DNA from: Paenibacillus sp. JQZ6Y-1
Lineage (GTDB): Bacteria > Bacillota > Bacilli > Paenibacillales > Paenibacillaceae
Assembly: GCF_040719145.1 (NCBI RefSeq)
Contig: NZ_JBFDUZ010000001.1
Span: 62,001 to 126,000, forward strand
DNA: 64,000 bases
Direction of reading: 5' to 3'
Below, piece by piece: positions 44,001 through 52,274 of the stretch. The first letter of the stretch is position 1, and each line of letters starts with the position of its first letter. The notes below the pieces were generated by a model. That model did no database searches. It was not told the DNA's origin and saw nothing but the letters and a program-made list of their open reading frames with translations. The translations under genes were made by a program, and so were the position numbers.

Positions 44001-46786
44001 GCTTTGGTAATGCATTAACCGAATCCTATATTGATCGTAAAAGCACATTAGCTGAAACGAATGTGCATATGACACGCTATACAACCGATGGATTGTCGCG
44101 TCCAACGAAGCAAACAACTGCTGTATATCATCCGGCAAATGGAGGTGCTAGTCTAGAACTAGCGAGTGGACCGAATACCGATATCGCAGTCACTTACGAT
44201 GGTTGGGGCAAAGTTAATGAAACAAAGGATGTGCAGGGAAATAAAGTCTCTTCCACGAGTCATTTGACACAATATCGTAATGAACTTACGTTTACCGATG
44301 CAAATGGGAACAAATTGAATGCTGTTGATCAACAATACGACCAATGGGGCAATATGTTGAAGACCACCGCCTATCAAGATCCAAATGGAAAGGGCGGCCC
44401 CGTTGAAGAATCCTATACGTACGATGTAGTAGGGAATGTACTCAGTTATATTGATCCGAAAGGAAACAAAAATAATGAGGGAGCTACACAAACATTCCGT
44501 TACGATGGACTGAATCGTCTGATTAGTCTTAAAGATGCAAAGAGTCAGACCGCAAATTATCAATATGATGGAAATAATCAATTGACTCAAGTAAGTATGG
44601 TTGATGTCAGTGGAGCCGATAAAGCGGTGATCTTTAGCAAAGATTTCAATGAAGCTTTTCAAATGTTAAGTAAAACGGATGCTGCGAATCAAAGTACGCA
44701 AAACCAATTTGATAAACTGGGTCGTATGCAGTCGTCAACCGATCGAAATGGTTCAAATACAGCATATACGTATGATGAAGCCAATCAATTAACAAGTTAT
44801 CAGAAAACAATGACTTCACCAAAGGCGCAAACTGTGAAGTACACGTACACACCAGGTAAAGGTAATATTTATACAGATAAAGCAACTCTACAGACTACTG
44901 GACTACCGCTAGTTAGTCAGCAGACTAAAACAGATCCACTAGGACGTATTATTCAGCAACACGCTTATACTACATCTAATGATTATGTAGGTACGACGAA
45001 TTTAACGTATAACGGATGGAGCCAAGTTGCTTCCAATCAAACCAGTTATCAAGCAAGTGCAGATACTATTGTTAAAGGAACGCAACAAATCTATACGTAT
45101 AATACGAAGCAACAATTAACAGGTATTAATATGGCAGGAACAACGAAAGGGATTCAATATACGTATACGCCTCAAGGGAAAATAGAGTCGATTACGTATC
45201 CAGCGATGACCAGTGGTAAAGTACTCAAAACTACCTACACATACAATGCATTAAGTCAAATGCTCAGTATGAAAAATGTATTAGACGGTGTTGAACTATC
45301 TTCTTCAACCAATGGATATGATACTAATGGTAATATTATTCAGACGACTGAAAAGCGTCAAGGACAAGCAGATCGTGTAACGACTTATGATTATGATTCC
45401 TTGAATCGTCTAATTAGTCTAAATGAATCTGGCAAAGGTACAGCAAGTTACACGTATGATCTACGCGGTAACCGTTTAACGCTAGAAGATACTCGTGGAC
45501 AATCAGATGCATTAGAAAATTTTAGAGAAACCAATTATAGCTATAATGCATTAGATCAGTTAGATGGCTATCAGCAAGATAAAACGAGTACCGCATTCCG
45601 TTATTTACCGGATGGAACTCGCTACCAGAAGCAAGTCACGGTGACGAATACCGATGGGACAAAAACGACAACGTCTTCGAAATTTATTAGCAATGGAAAT
45701 GGGAAGGTGACTTTTGAAGCCAAAGGCACGGATTACAACGAGTATATTCGTGGCGATCGCGTTTTACTAAAAAAGAAGCCGGGTAGTAATTCGTTACAAT
45801 ATTATTTGTACAATGGACATGGTGATGTGATTGGTTTGCTATACGATAATGGAACAGTGGCGAATATGTATGACTATGATGAGTTTGGCAATCTGACGAC
45901 ACAACAAGAAAAAACGTATAATCCGTTCAAATATGCAGGAGAATATCTGGATAGCGAAAGTGGATTATACTACTTAAATGCACGTTATTATGATCCAAGT
46001 ATGGGACGGTTCTTAAATGAAGATGATTATGAAGGGCAGATCAGCAATCCGTTAAGTTTAAATAGCTATACGTATGTGCATAACAATCCTCTAGGCTATG
46101 TTGATCCTACAGGTCATTACAATGCTCAGGGAGGAGGAGGAGGAAGTCCTTCGGAAGCTCATTATTATAATTTAGCCAATGCTACAGATACGCAAGTGGT
46201 CATTAATATGCGTGGAGGAAGTTATAATAGTCAGCAAGCTATGTTGGCAAAACTCTTAGAAAACTACAGTTATGGATTCTATGGCCAACCTCAAGGTGAT
46301 GCCATGACACGTAACCAGTTTACCTATTTATACAATATGGCAATTAAGTCGAATAATGCAGGTAGTGTAAAATGGGCATTAGCTGAGTTAGATGATTTTT
46401 TTGTAAATGGAATAAATGATAAAACAACTACAGCTGCACTAGGATTTGGCATGGGAGGAGCCGGTTCTTTAGGAGGAGCAGCTAAAGCAGGTAGTAAGGG
46501 TCAAAGCAAAGGTTGGATAAAACGTGATACCTATAGTGAAATTGTAGATAGATTCGGAAAAAGTGCAGCTAATAAATTTAGTAATGCTATGAAAAAAGGT
46601 CTGGTTTCTGGTAAAGGTGAAAATGGAGTGAAATTGCTCTCTGGAGAAGGCGTGAAAATTGGAAATAAATATTATAAATATGAAATTAAGATTAAAGGTC
46701 AGTATGGAGATTGGCGTGTATATGGTAATTATGATAAGAAATCTGGTCAAATAGTATTTGATTTGTTTGATAAAGGAAATCATTAG
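41084..46786 (+). CDS. Secreted RHS-repeat polymorphic toxin protein
   Basis: 1900 residues. Order: signal peptide (LLLMVGTLVLTSLTSVFLP...AFA), a 270-residue N-terminal region, many YD repeats (for example YDVVGNVLSYIDPKGN, YDGLNRLISLKDAK), then the RHS core junction YLNARYYDPSMGRFLNEDDY and NPLGYVDPTGH near residues 1629-1670. The 230 residues after the junction have different composition and end KYYKYEIKI, GDWRVYGNYDKKSGQIVFDL, FDKGNH; this is the variable toxin tip. The tip's EIKI...RVYG...VFDL...H pattern hints at a BECR-type ribonuclease fold, but that is weak. The RHS shell encloses the toxin, released by cleavage near the DPTGH junction. Base composition is far more AT-rich than neighbours, indicating acquisition. 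The adjacent small gene is its probable immunity partner. Confidence 0.85.
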   Translation: MNKALQKIILLLMVGTLVLTSLTSVFLPSAFAAATTSRSKSASKAILPPGVTLIPGNYKAPAIPPAKVIEFDEDTVNYNVYGTALENGLGAHSMSIMENTESLVEDSIPAEEKQPIPYVANSALTTQQVIDLMDEGANNYDRYQIHLLASQQSIDPLAIWEQKQKSGLSWKEWLVQSGLKLADPSSVSKDVYGIDPNIELDSATTSVQDDTYIVEPLSMMRSLSAEDNQIELEQQTLAGYRNLINPQQMNQIKKEQYSDRQKTSETIDPATGALTWKFNALSYPGRDGLDMDLGLMYQSSQAKSFLSAKGMYLVATYRDNQLKYEYQNTARFLWQTSNYLVDRYHLGNGWSFQFPSVQQEEGSMYYHNGQGASYQIKFDQKTGLAVDTNIVDPPNKLTKFMKDNGSFSNGQTSSTFYMQYPDKKREYFNNSGNIIGVVDRYNNKITYEYGETPNRYIQITDTVGRKLKIVYENAGVEGTITVYSITPDGQQQAEIVMKNQGQSISYKDRGKYGDEKKDAIRDVNPVLQNISYVHDDTNGQREYLWSTTFNYDPRIDEFSYAEKKYMTKSGFNAYFLLNEINYPRSQTYYVYEAKTRNLGSEGMIEDFIVNHRSDEHNKKDGSRKTNLINQVEYTYSGDYTGYPNNNPDAIPADYTYSSRSSVLDGTGGYATRTRVRYNNQAQKMTTDQSTANGDRILETVQSYHPIFKFMPVKIEKTLQDTSGVNLLYTENIYDDVGNLRETTMPLTASQLGDANFKRTHTTSYAYEPQYNQVALVTSYQQDNVNAPITERYRYTSDGRLSSKIDTANQETTYVYGTVSGMVNQVTEEHPVKPGVKARTVTEYGAETNYALPSKVSTFFRSATNGSELQNSKSMTYDPRTGLVLQEKDAEGKVTSYTYDLLDRIIATKFPSVTNTDGEVYDIVEGYEYSDVYIDRQDGSSVVKGLAVDSYKDYIQRSTGTVTTLNENNATYDGFGNALTESYIDRKSTLAETNVHMTRYTTDGLSRPTKQTTAVYHPANGGASLELASGPNTDIAVTYDGWGKVNETKDVQGNKVSSTSHLTQYRNELTFTDANGNKLNAVDQQYDQWGNMLKTTAYQDPNGKGGPVEESYTYDVVGNVLSYIDPKGNKNNEGATQTFRYDGLNRLISLKDAKSQTANYQYDGNNQLTQVSMVDVSGADKAVIFSKDFNEAFQMLSKTDAANQSTQNQFDKLGRMQSSTDRNGSNTAYTYDEANQLTSYQKTMTSPKAQTVKYTYTPGKGNIYTDKATLQTTGLPLVSQQTKTDPLGRIIQQHAYTTSNDYVGTTNLTYNGWSQVASNQTSYQASADTIVKGTQQIYTYNTKQQLTGINMAGTTKGIQYTYTPQGKIESITYPAMTSGKVLKTTYTYNALSQMLSMKNVLDGVELSSSTNGYDTNGNIIQTTEKRQGQADRVTTYDYDSLNRLISLNESGKGTASYTYDLRGNRLTLEDTRGQSDALENFRETNYSYNALDQLDGYQQDKTSTAFRYLPDGTRYQKQVTVTNTDGTKTTTSSKFISNGNGKVTFEAKGTDYNEYIRGDRVLLKKKPGSNSLQYYLYNGHGDVIGLLYDNGTVANMYDYDEFGNLTTQQEKTYNPFKYAGEYLDSESGLYYLNARYYDPSMGRFLNEDDYEGQISNPLSLNSYTYVHNNPLGYVDPTGHYNAQGGGGGSPSEAHYYNLANATDTQVVINMRGGSYNSQQAMLAKLLENYSYGFYGQPQGDAMTRNQFTYLYNMAIKSNNAGSVKWALAELDDFFVNGINDKTTTAALGFGMGGAGSLGGAAKAGSKGQSKGWIKRDTYSEIVDRFGKSAANKFSNAMKKGLVSGKGENGVKLLSGEGVKIGNKYYKYEIKIKGQYGDWRVYGNYDKKSGQIVFDLFDKGNH

Positions 46787-46801
46787 ACTGGAGGAGATTG
46801 A

Positions 46802-47122
46802 ATGCCAATCGATGAATTTAAACAATGGATAACTGAACAAGAGATAGAAATAAGAACGTTACAAGGATTTTGGTTAAACTTGAAAAACTATCAAAGAGAA
46901 GATCCAGATGAGTTCAGTCATTTTTTTGGGGATTTTAGTAGAGATAATCTTGATGTGAAAATAACACAAATAGCATTGATGCTAGGCAATTACCCTGAAT
47001 ATAATTATAATCATGTCATATCCTATGTTCCAATAATTTATAATGGACAAAGAATAGGATTATATCGATTACTATTTACATTGGATGGGCAAATTGATGA
47101 TGACTATTTTACTATTGAATAG
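46802..47122 (+). CDS. Candidate immunity protein for RHS toxin
   Basis: 106 residues, acidic, no signal peptide, 15 bases after the toxin gene with GGAGGAGA preceding the ATG. Recognisable elements: MPIDEFKQWITEQEIEI, DEFSHFFGDFSRDN, and a C-terminal part ending DGQIDDDYFTIE. I recognise no family. Position immediately after an RHS toxin tip, small size and matching AT-rich composition are the usual marks of an immunity gene. Confidence 0.6.
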   Translation: MPIDEFKQWITEQEIEIRTLQGFWLNLKNYQREDPDEFSHFFGDFSRDNLDVKITQIALMLGNYPEYNYNHVISYVPIIYNGQRIGLYRLLFTLDGQIDDDYFTIE

Positions 47123-47167
47123 TAAAGTGTTTTAACGAATATTTTAAGAGAAATGTATCAAACTTCG

Positions 47168-47199
47168 ACCTTGAGGGCAAGAATCTCTCAAGGTTTTTT
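47168..47199 (+). terminator. Intrinsic terminator after RHS/immunity pair
   Basis: ACCTTGAG / CTCAAGGT stem, 11-base loop, TTTTTT. Confidence 0.8.
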
Positions 47200-47650
47200 C
47201 TTTGTTCCTATTTAATGTCGAATGAACAGGGCAGTAAGAATTAAAAGAACTTACTTCTCAAGATAGAGTGGTTGGATAATCTTGATTTTGAGGTGATTAA
47301 GTATGTTAAAGGTGTTCTTGTCGCAGTATTGTTATAAAATTAATAAGTGGGAAATTCCACAATAAGCGGCATATGCTCTTTTAGAGAAATAGCCGAATCA
47401 ACTATAATAAAATACAAGAAACTGCCAGAATCTAAAAGCTAACCGAATGGATTTATGAGTTCGTTTGTTCTAGATGACGAACGCATTATTGAATAATCCT
47501 AAAACTTTGATAGTTCATTCTATTACTTTCTTTTATGTTCAAGTAGAATCGCATTGACATGTGCATGAATAACAATACGAAAATAATTGAGAAAGGCATA
47601 ATCAGTACATGAAGTATGAGATAGCCCGTTGAGACATTCCTATACTGAGT
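47200..47650. other. 450-base AT-rich intergenic tail of the island
   Basis: No convincing gene. A 20-codon frame at 47303-47365 (begins MLKVFLSQYCYKINKW) has GAGGTG seven bases upstream but ends quickly, so it may be a decayed gene start. The stretch may be a remnant of further toxin or immunity cassettes. Confidence 0.35.
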
Positions 47651-48742
47651 TCATGGTTTGTCCAACTCCATCGCTAACAAAGGCAGCTCAATCGTAAATG
47701 TGAACCATTTGCCTATATGAGTGAAATTCAGCTCGCCGCCATGCAGTTCAACGATACTTCGGGCGATAGATAATCCCAGCCCAGTACCGGATTGCGATCC
47801 ACGATCTTGACGAGATTGATCCACCTTGTAAAAGCGTTCAAACAGCCGCTTTTCCTGTTCCTTCGTAAGTGGGATGCCTTCGTTCGTAATTTCGATAATG
47901 ACGCGCTGCTCCGTCTGCTTCATCACAAGCTGTATCGTACCCGGCGTGAGCGAATGATGAAGGGCATTATTGAGCAAATTATCAATGGTACGTGCGATCT
48001 TTTCACTGTCTACCTGCGTATAGATGGAGGTGTTCATCGTATGTTTGACGACCGCGATTCCCATCTCGCGCGCAATCGGTTCAAATTCGTAATACAGTTG
48101 ATTGACCATTTGGATCATATCAATCGACTCTCGGTGTAGCCGTGCTTCCTTCCAAGCAAGTCGTGTATATTCAAACAGATCCTCCAGCATTTTTTTCAAA
48201 TGGAGCGCTTTATTGTGCGCATTTTGCACAAAGCGTTGATATTCGTCTTCATTGCGAAAGGAACGACTTTGCAGCAATTCCATATAGCCGATAACGCTCG
48301 TGAGTGGCGTACGCAGATCATGCGAAATGCCGTTAATGAGCTCCATTTTGCTGTTTTCGAGTTCACGCTCCTGCGCAATCTTTTGCTGAAGCTGCGCTGC
48401 CATGGTGTTCACACTATGAATGACCCGTCCCAACTCATCCTCGCGCTGGGTGGTAATGCGATGATCCATATTTCCCTGTGCGATGATCGTTAATCCTTGT
48501 TCCAGATTGATCAGATCATGAACAATCTTGCGGGTCATCATATAAAATATAATTACAAAAATAATCATAAATAGAAAAATAAGATAAATATCATAATATA
48601 ATGTTGAACTTTTCACTGCTGGTACGATCCTGCTAAGCAAATATGTGAGTTGGGCTGTCGTAAAAACGATTGCGAGGGTGATGGCAAAGCTGATGATACA
48701 ACTAAGTAACATCCCCCATTGAATACTCCGTCTGATCTTCAT
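47651..48742 (-). CDS. Sensor histidine kinase, two-helix HAMP type
   Basis: 363 residues: TM1 (WGMLLSCIISFAITLAIVFT), a very short extracytoplasmic loop, TM2 (YLIFLFMIIFVIIFYMMT), HAMP, dimerisation helix with phosphorylated His in ELINGISHDLRTPLTSVIGY, and an ATPase domain with N-box NLLNNALHHS, G1/G2 as QDRGSQSGTGLGLSIARS. The short loop means it senses at the membrane, like BceS/VanS-type antibiotic sensors. The ATG begins 13 bases after the response regulator stop. Confidence 0.9.
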   Translation of the reverse strand: MKIRRSIQWGMLLSCIISFAITLAIVFTTAQLTYLLSRIVPAVKSSTLYYDIYLIFLFMIIFVIIFYMMTRKIVHDLINLEQGLTIIAQGNMDHRITTQREDELGRVIHSVNTMAAQLQQKIAQERELENSKMELINGISHDLRTPLTSVIGYMELLQSRSFRNEDEYQRFVQNAHNKALHLKKMLEDLFEYTRLAWKEARLHRESIDMIQMVNQLYYEFEPIAREMGIAVVKHTMNTSIYTQVDSEKIARTIDNLLNNALHHSLTPGTIQLVMKQTEQRVIIEITNEGIPLTKEQEKRLFERFYKVDQSRQDRGSQSGTGLGLSIARSIVELHGGELNFTHIGKWFTFTIELPLLAMELDKP

Positions 48743-48755
48743 CGGCAAGCGAACC

Positions 48756-49436
48756 TTATTCGGCTTTATAACCAACACCCCAAACGGTTTTGATATATTG
48801 CGGCTCCTTCGGAGAACGCTCAATCTTCTCGCGCAAATTACGAATATGCACCATTACTGTATTATCTGAATATCCGGCTGCTTCCTCCCATACGCGTTCA
48901 TAAATTTGTGCCGGACTGAATACCTGTCCGGGGTGACTAGCAAGCAGCTCTAAAATGGAAAACTCGCGCGGCGTGAGTGATACAGGAGCTTTTTGTACGG
49001 TCACGATATGCTTTTGCTTATCGATCACTAGCTCTCTTACTTCAATCAAAGCAGAGGAGGTATCCTTGCCAAGCAGCGATTGTCTGCGTAGTTGTGCTTT
49101 GACTCGTGCAAGTAGCTCTAACGGATTGAACGGCTTGCCGATGTAATCATCCGCGCCTGTCGTCAAGCCTGTAATTTTATCGATATCGTCTTCCTTCGCA
49201 GATAACATAATGATCGGCACATCGGAGATGTCGCGAATTTTCATACAGGCGCGAATGCCATCCATACGGGGCATCATCACATCGAGAATGACCAGATCAA
49301 TCGCGGTACTGGATATGTTCTCGACCGCCTCGATTCCATCCTCTGCTTCTATGACAGTATATCCCTCATTACGCAAATACATATGGATCACATCTCTAAT
49401 TTCGTAATCATCATCGACAACAAGGATTGTAGGCAT
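48756..49436 (-). CDS. OmpR-family response regulator
   Basis: 226 residues. Receiver domain with ILVVDDDYEIRDVI, phosphoacceptor Asp in LVILDVMMPRMDG, and Lys in IGKPFNPLELLARV; winged-helix DNA-binding domain with APVSLTPREFSILELLA and NTVMVHIRNLREKIE. It pairs with the downstream kinase. It lies directly downstream of a methyltransferase and dedA on the same strand, and the four may be one transcription unit or share control. Confidence 0.92.
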   Translation of the reverse strand: MPTILVVDDDYEIRDVIHMYLRNEGYTVIEAEDGIEAVENISSTAIDLVILDVMMPRMDGIRACMKIRDISDVPIIMLSAKEDDIDKITGLTTGADDYIGKPFNPLELLARVKAQLRRQSLLGKDTSSALIEVRELVIDKQKHIVTVQKAPVSLTPREFSILELLASHPGQVFSPAQIYERVWEEAAGYSDNTVMVHIRNLREKIERSPKEPQYIKTVWGVGYKAE

Positions 49437-49526
49437 AGATCACATTCACTCTTTCTGTAGGTTGATAACATGACCCACCATCGTAGCAGTCATATTCAGT
49501 CATATGTCATATATAGAACAGATCAC

Positions 49527-50090
49527 TCATACAAACTTCTTACGACAAATGTATACGAATGCAGGGGGTACATTCATCGGAACAAACCGAATCGCCTCGA
49601 TAATAAAGGTATCGGCAAGCATCTTTTTCATTTGAAGGGAATACTGATAGGTAATGAACAATCCGCCCGGCTTGAGCGCCTGAACGACCTGATCAAGTAG
49701 TGCTTGTCGAATCGACTCATCAAAATTGAAAAAAGGAAGCCCGCTTACGACACAATCCAATGCTGGAATTCCTTGCTCCTGCATTTTTTCATATAAATGG
49801 CGAGCGTTAGCATAACAGGGGAATTGCGGATATTGTTTTCTTATATACTCCCTCATTTGCTTGTCCATTTCAAACAATACTATGTCCATCTCATCTGTGG
49901 CATGAGCTTGAAGAACACGCGTAATCGCTCCCGTACCTGAACCCAGTTCTGCGATGGCACGCATATGATCCCACTCAATAGGCTTAACCATCTGCTCCGC
50001 TAGAAATCGAGAGCTTGGCATCACACTGCCTACTCTTTTCGGATGACCAAAAAAACGATGTAAAAATAGAAATCCTTCTCTCATACTCAT
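49527..50090 (-). CDS. Class I SAM methyltransferase, phospholipid N-methyltransferase-like
   Basis: 187 residues with the SAM motif AIAELGSGTGAITRVL, FEMDKQMREYIRKQYP and CVVSGLPFFNFDESIRQAL, then ALKPGGLFITYQYS. The N-terminal FLHRFFGHPKRVGSVMPSSR is the recurrent start of PmtA-like phospholipid and rRNA adenine-type methyltransferases. Adjacent to a DedA-type membrane protein and a membrane-sensing two-component system, suggesting lipid modification, but the substrate is unproven. GGAGG spaces the ATG at 50090. Confidence 0.75.
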   Translation of the reverse strand: MSMREGFLFLHRFFGHPKRVGSVMPSSRFLAEQMVKPIEWDHMRAIAELGSGTGAITRVLQAHATDEMDIVLFEMDKQMREYIRKQYPQFPCYANARHLYEKMQEQGIPALDCVVSGLPFFNFDESIRQALLDQVVQALKPGGLFITYQYSLQMKKMLADTFIIEAIRFVPMNVPPAFVYICRKKFV

Positions 50091-50117
50091 TCCATTCTCC
50101 TCCATTGCTGCATAAAT

Positions 50118-50597
50118 TCAAAATAAATAGACGCCAACATAATGACCAATCATGAAAAAAAGCCCAGTCCACAGCAGTGCGCTACTATAGGCGAGTATGG
50201 CAAACATGCGATATGTCATACGATGAAATCCGGCAAATAGAGGAAGCACATAACGAATAACAGGAATAAAAAACCCAATACATAGCGCTTTACTGCCTAG
50301 ACGCTCAAATAGCTTTTCCGCTCTGTGCACATAGGGCTTGTGTTGTAAACGAGCGTGGAGACGTTGCCCGAAGCATGCACCTGCTACATACGAAATCGTA
50401 ATGGCTGTTAACAGACCAAGCAGCATACAGGCATAGGTCAAGTACGGGTTTAACATGCCAGTGCTGCTCAATACAGCACCTGTAAGAATCGTTACTTCAT
50501 TCGGTACAGGAACGCCAAATGGTCCCAATATAAAAGCGAGAAAAAACGCCATATAGCTATAGCTTTCCACTAGGTGAATGATGATAGGATTGACCAT
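50118..50597 (-). CDS. DedA family membrane protein
   Basis: 159 residues, four or more hydrophobic segments. LGPFGVPVPNEVTILTGAVL and GFFIPVIRYVLPLFAGFHRMTYR are the DedA motifs, the latter with the essential Arg of the re-entrant loops. DedA proteins flip lipid carriers or phosphatidylethanolamine and support resistance to cationic peptides. GGAGG precedes the ATG. It is the first gene of the minus-strand cluster. Confidence 0.88.
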   Translation of the reverse strand: MVNPIIIHLVESYSYMAFFLAFILGPFGVPVPNEVTILTGAVLSSTGMLNPYLTYACMLLGLLTAITISYVAGACFGQRLHARLQHKPYVHRAEKLFERLGSKALCIGFFIPVIRYVLPLFAGFHRMTYRMFAILAYSSALLWTGLFFMIGHYVGVYLF

Positions 50598-50820
50598 GTT
50601 CAGCCTCCATTCTGTTCGTTGAGAAGGCTCATTTCCTTCTGTGTCATCATCATAAGCAACAAAAATAAATATCGAATGGCTACAATATGAAAGAAATTCT
50701 GAAGATGGGGATAAGAATGAATGAAGAGTGGAGATTCTAATTGTTTTTGATCGTTCTCTAAAATGGGTATGCTAATACATAGCACCTCCAAAACGAATCT
50801 GCTGGAAGGAGAATCAATCC

Positions 50821-51111
50821 ATGACGAATCTTGTAAATAATGCGATTTTGAAAGCAAAACCGGGGAATGAGGAGAAGTTGAAAGCAGAATTAATTAAAAT
50901 GCTGGAGCCTTCTCGTAGCGAGAGCGGCTGTATTCAATATACGTTGCACGAATCGGTAGAACCGGGTGTGTTTGTCTTTTATGAAGTGTGGAAAGATGAA
51001 GCAGCGCTCGAATTTCATATGAATACGCCGCATTTCAAAGCCTATCGTGAAAACATTGCCTCACTGGTGGATTCGCGTGAAGCGTTCCGGTTGCATCAGA
51101 TCGAACAATAA
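50821..51111 (+). CDS. Antibiotic biosynthesis monooxygenase (ABM) domain protein
   Basis: 96-residue ferredoxin-like dimeric-barrel protein. The pattern NLVNNAILKAKPGNEEKLKA, CIQYTLHESVEPGVFVFYEV, WKDEAALEFHMNTPHFKAYR is standard for the YgiN/YdhR-type family of quinol monooxygenases. GAAGGAG precedes the ATG. Reaction in vivo unknown; may be oxidative-stress related. Confidence 0.85.
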   Translation: MTNLVNNAILKAKPGNEEKLKAELIKMLEPSRSESGCIQYTLHESVEPGVFVFYEVWKDEAALEFHMNTPHFKAYRENIASLVDSREAFRLHQIEQ

Positions 51112-51125
51112 CATACGCAGCAGAC

Positions 51126-51160
51126 AAAAGTGATTTCCGATTCTGGAAGTCACTTTTTGT
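51126..51160 (+). terminator. Intrinsic terminator after ABM gene
   Basis: AAAAGTGATTTCC / GGAAGTCACTTTTT with small mismatch. Confidence 0.8.
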
Positions 51161-51335
51161 TATGTATAGCGCTATATTGTGAATCTGCAAGGAAGAATAA
51201 AGAATTTCTATTCTGTGTGCCTTATATCAACATTATCTATTAGACGGGAATTGGTAATTTCGATAACCTAATACATACATTCATTAATTTAACAAACCCG
51301 ATAGGAATTATAAGTTTTATAGAAAGGGATTGCTT

Positions 51336-52274
51336 ATGATCAAATATGTAACGAAGCGGCTGTTGATTGCGTGCTGTACACTGCTGGTCATTTTGTTCAT
51401 CTTGTTCGCGATGATGGAGTGGATGCCGGGTACGCCGTTCAATGATGATAAATTGACTGCCCAGCAGCTAGCGCAGCTCAATACCGCGTATGGATTGGAC
51501 AAGCCAGTGCCAGTGAAATTCGCCAACTATGTTACCCATGTGCTGCAAGGAGATTTTGGCGTATCGTATGTGATTCAGAAAAATATGCCAATTGCCAGCT
51601 TGATTCAGGATCGGCTGCTGATCTCATTTCAAATCGGCTTGCAGGCGATTGCGCTTGGTGTAGTACTCGGTCTTATTCTCGGTATCCTCTCGGCGCTGCG
51701 TCACTCCACGATCTGGGATACGATCTCATCGCTAGTGTCGATGTTGGGTGCGAGTATTCCGTCGTATGTATTCGCGCTGGGCTTGATGTACGTGTTCGCT
51801 TTTCAATTGGGTTGGTTTCCGGTGTTGTTCTCGCAGCGGATGACAGATTCGTCTACTATTTTGCCGAGTATTGCACTGGCAATGCTGCCAATTGCCAAGG
51901 TGGCGCGGTTTACACGCAATGAAATGATCGAAGCGCTGCAATCCGATTATATTCAATTGGCGCAATCGAAGGGCATCAATAGCTTTGGTATTATCGTTTT
52001 TCATGCGCTGCGTAATACGCTGATTCCACTGCTGACAGTGATTGCACCGATGGTGGTGGGCATGATGATGGGCAGTATGGTGATTGAGAATATTTTCGCC
52101 ATTCCGGGTATCGGCAATCTGTTCATTACCGCGATTCAGGTAAATGATTACAATGTCGCGATCTCAATTGCCTTTATCTACAGCGTACTTTTTATCGGTA
52201 TGATGCTGCTGGTCGATCTGCTGTATGGTCTGATTGATCCACGAATTCGGCTGGCGGGAGGAGGAAAAGCGTGA
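51336..52274 (+). CDS. Oligopeptide ABC transporter permease (DppB/OppB/AppB)
   Basis: 312 residues, six helices. MIKYVTKRLLIACCTLLVIL is the family start, with a large loop after TM1 (NDDKLTAQQLAQLNTAYGLD, VTHVLQGDFGVSYV). EAA loop: IQLAQSKGINSFGIIVFHAL. GAAAGGG spaces the ATG at 51336. First gene of an importer operon; ends in a GTGA overlap with the next. Confidence 0.9.
   Translation: MIKYVTKRLLIACCTLLVILFILFAMMEWMPGTPFNDDKLTAQQLAQLNTAYGLDKPVPVKFANYVTHVLQGDFGVSYVIQKNMPIASLIQDRLLISFQIGLQAIALGVVLGLILGILSALRHSTIWDTISSLVSMLGASIPSYVFALGLMYVFAFQLGWFPVLFSQRMTDSSTILPSIALAMLPIAKVARFTRNEMIEALQSDYIQLAQSKGINSFGIIVFHALRNTLIPLLTVIAPMVVGMMMGSMVIENIFAIPGIGNLFITAIQVNDYNVAISIAFIYSVLFIGMMLLVDLLYGLIDPRIRLAGGGKA

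Noticed and set aside
50600-50857. 85-codon minus-strand frame upstream of dedA
   Set aside because: It overlaps the start of the ABM gene and has no convincing initiation site.
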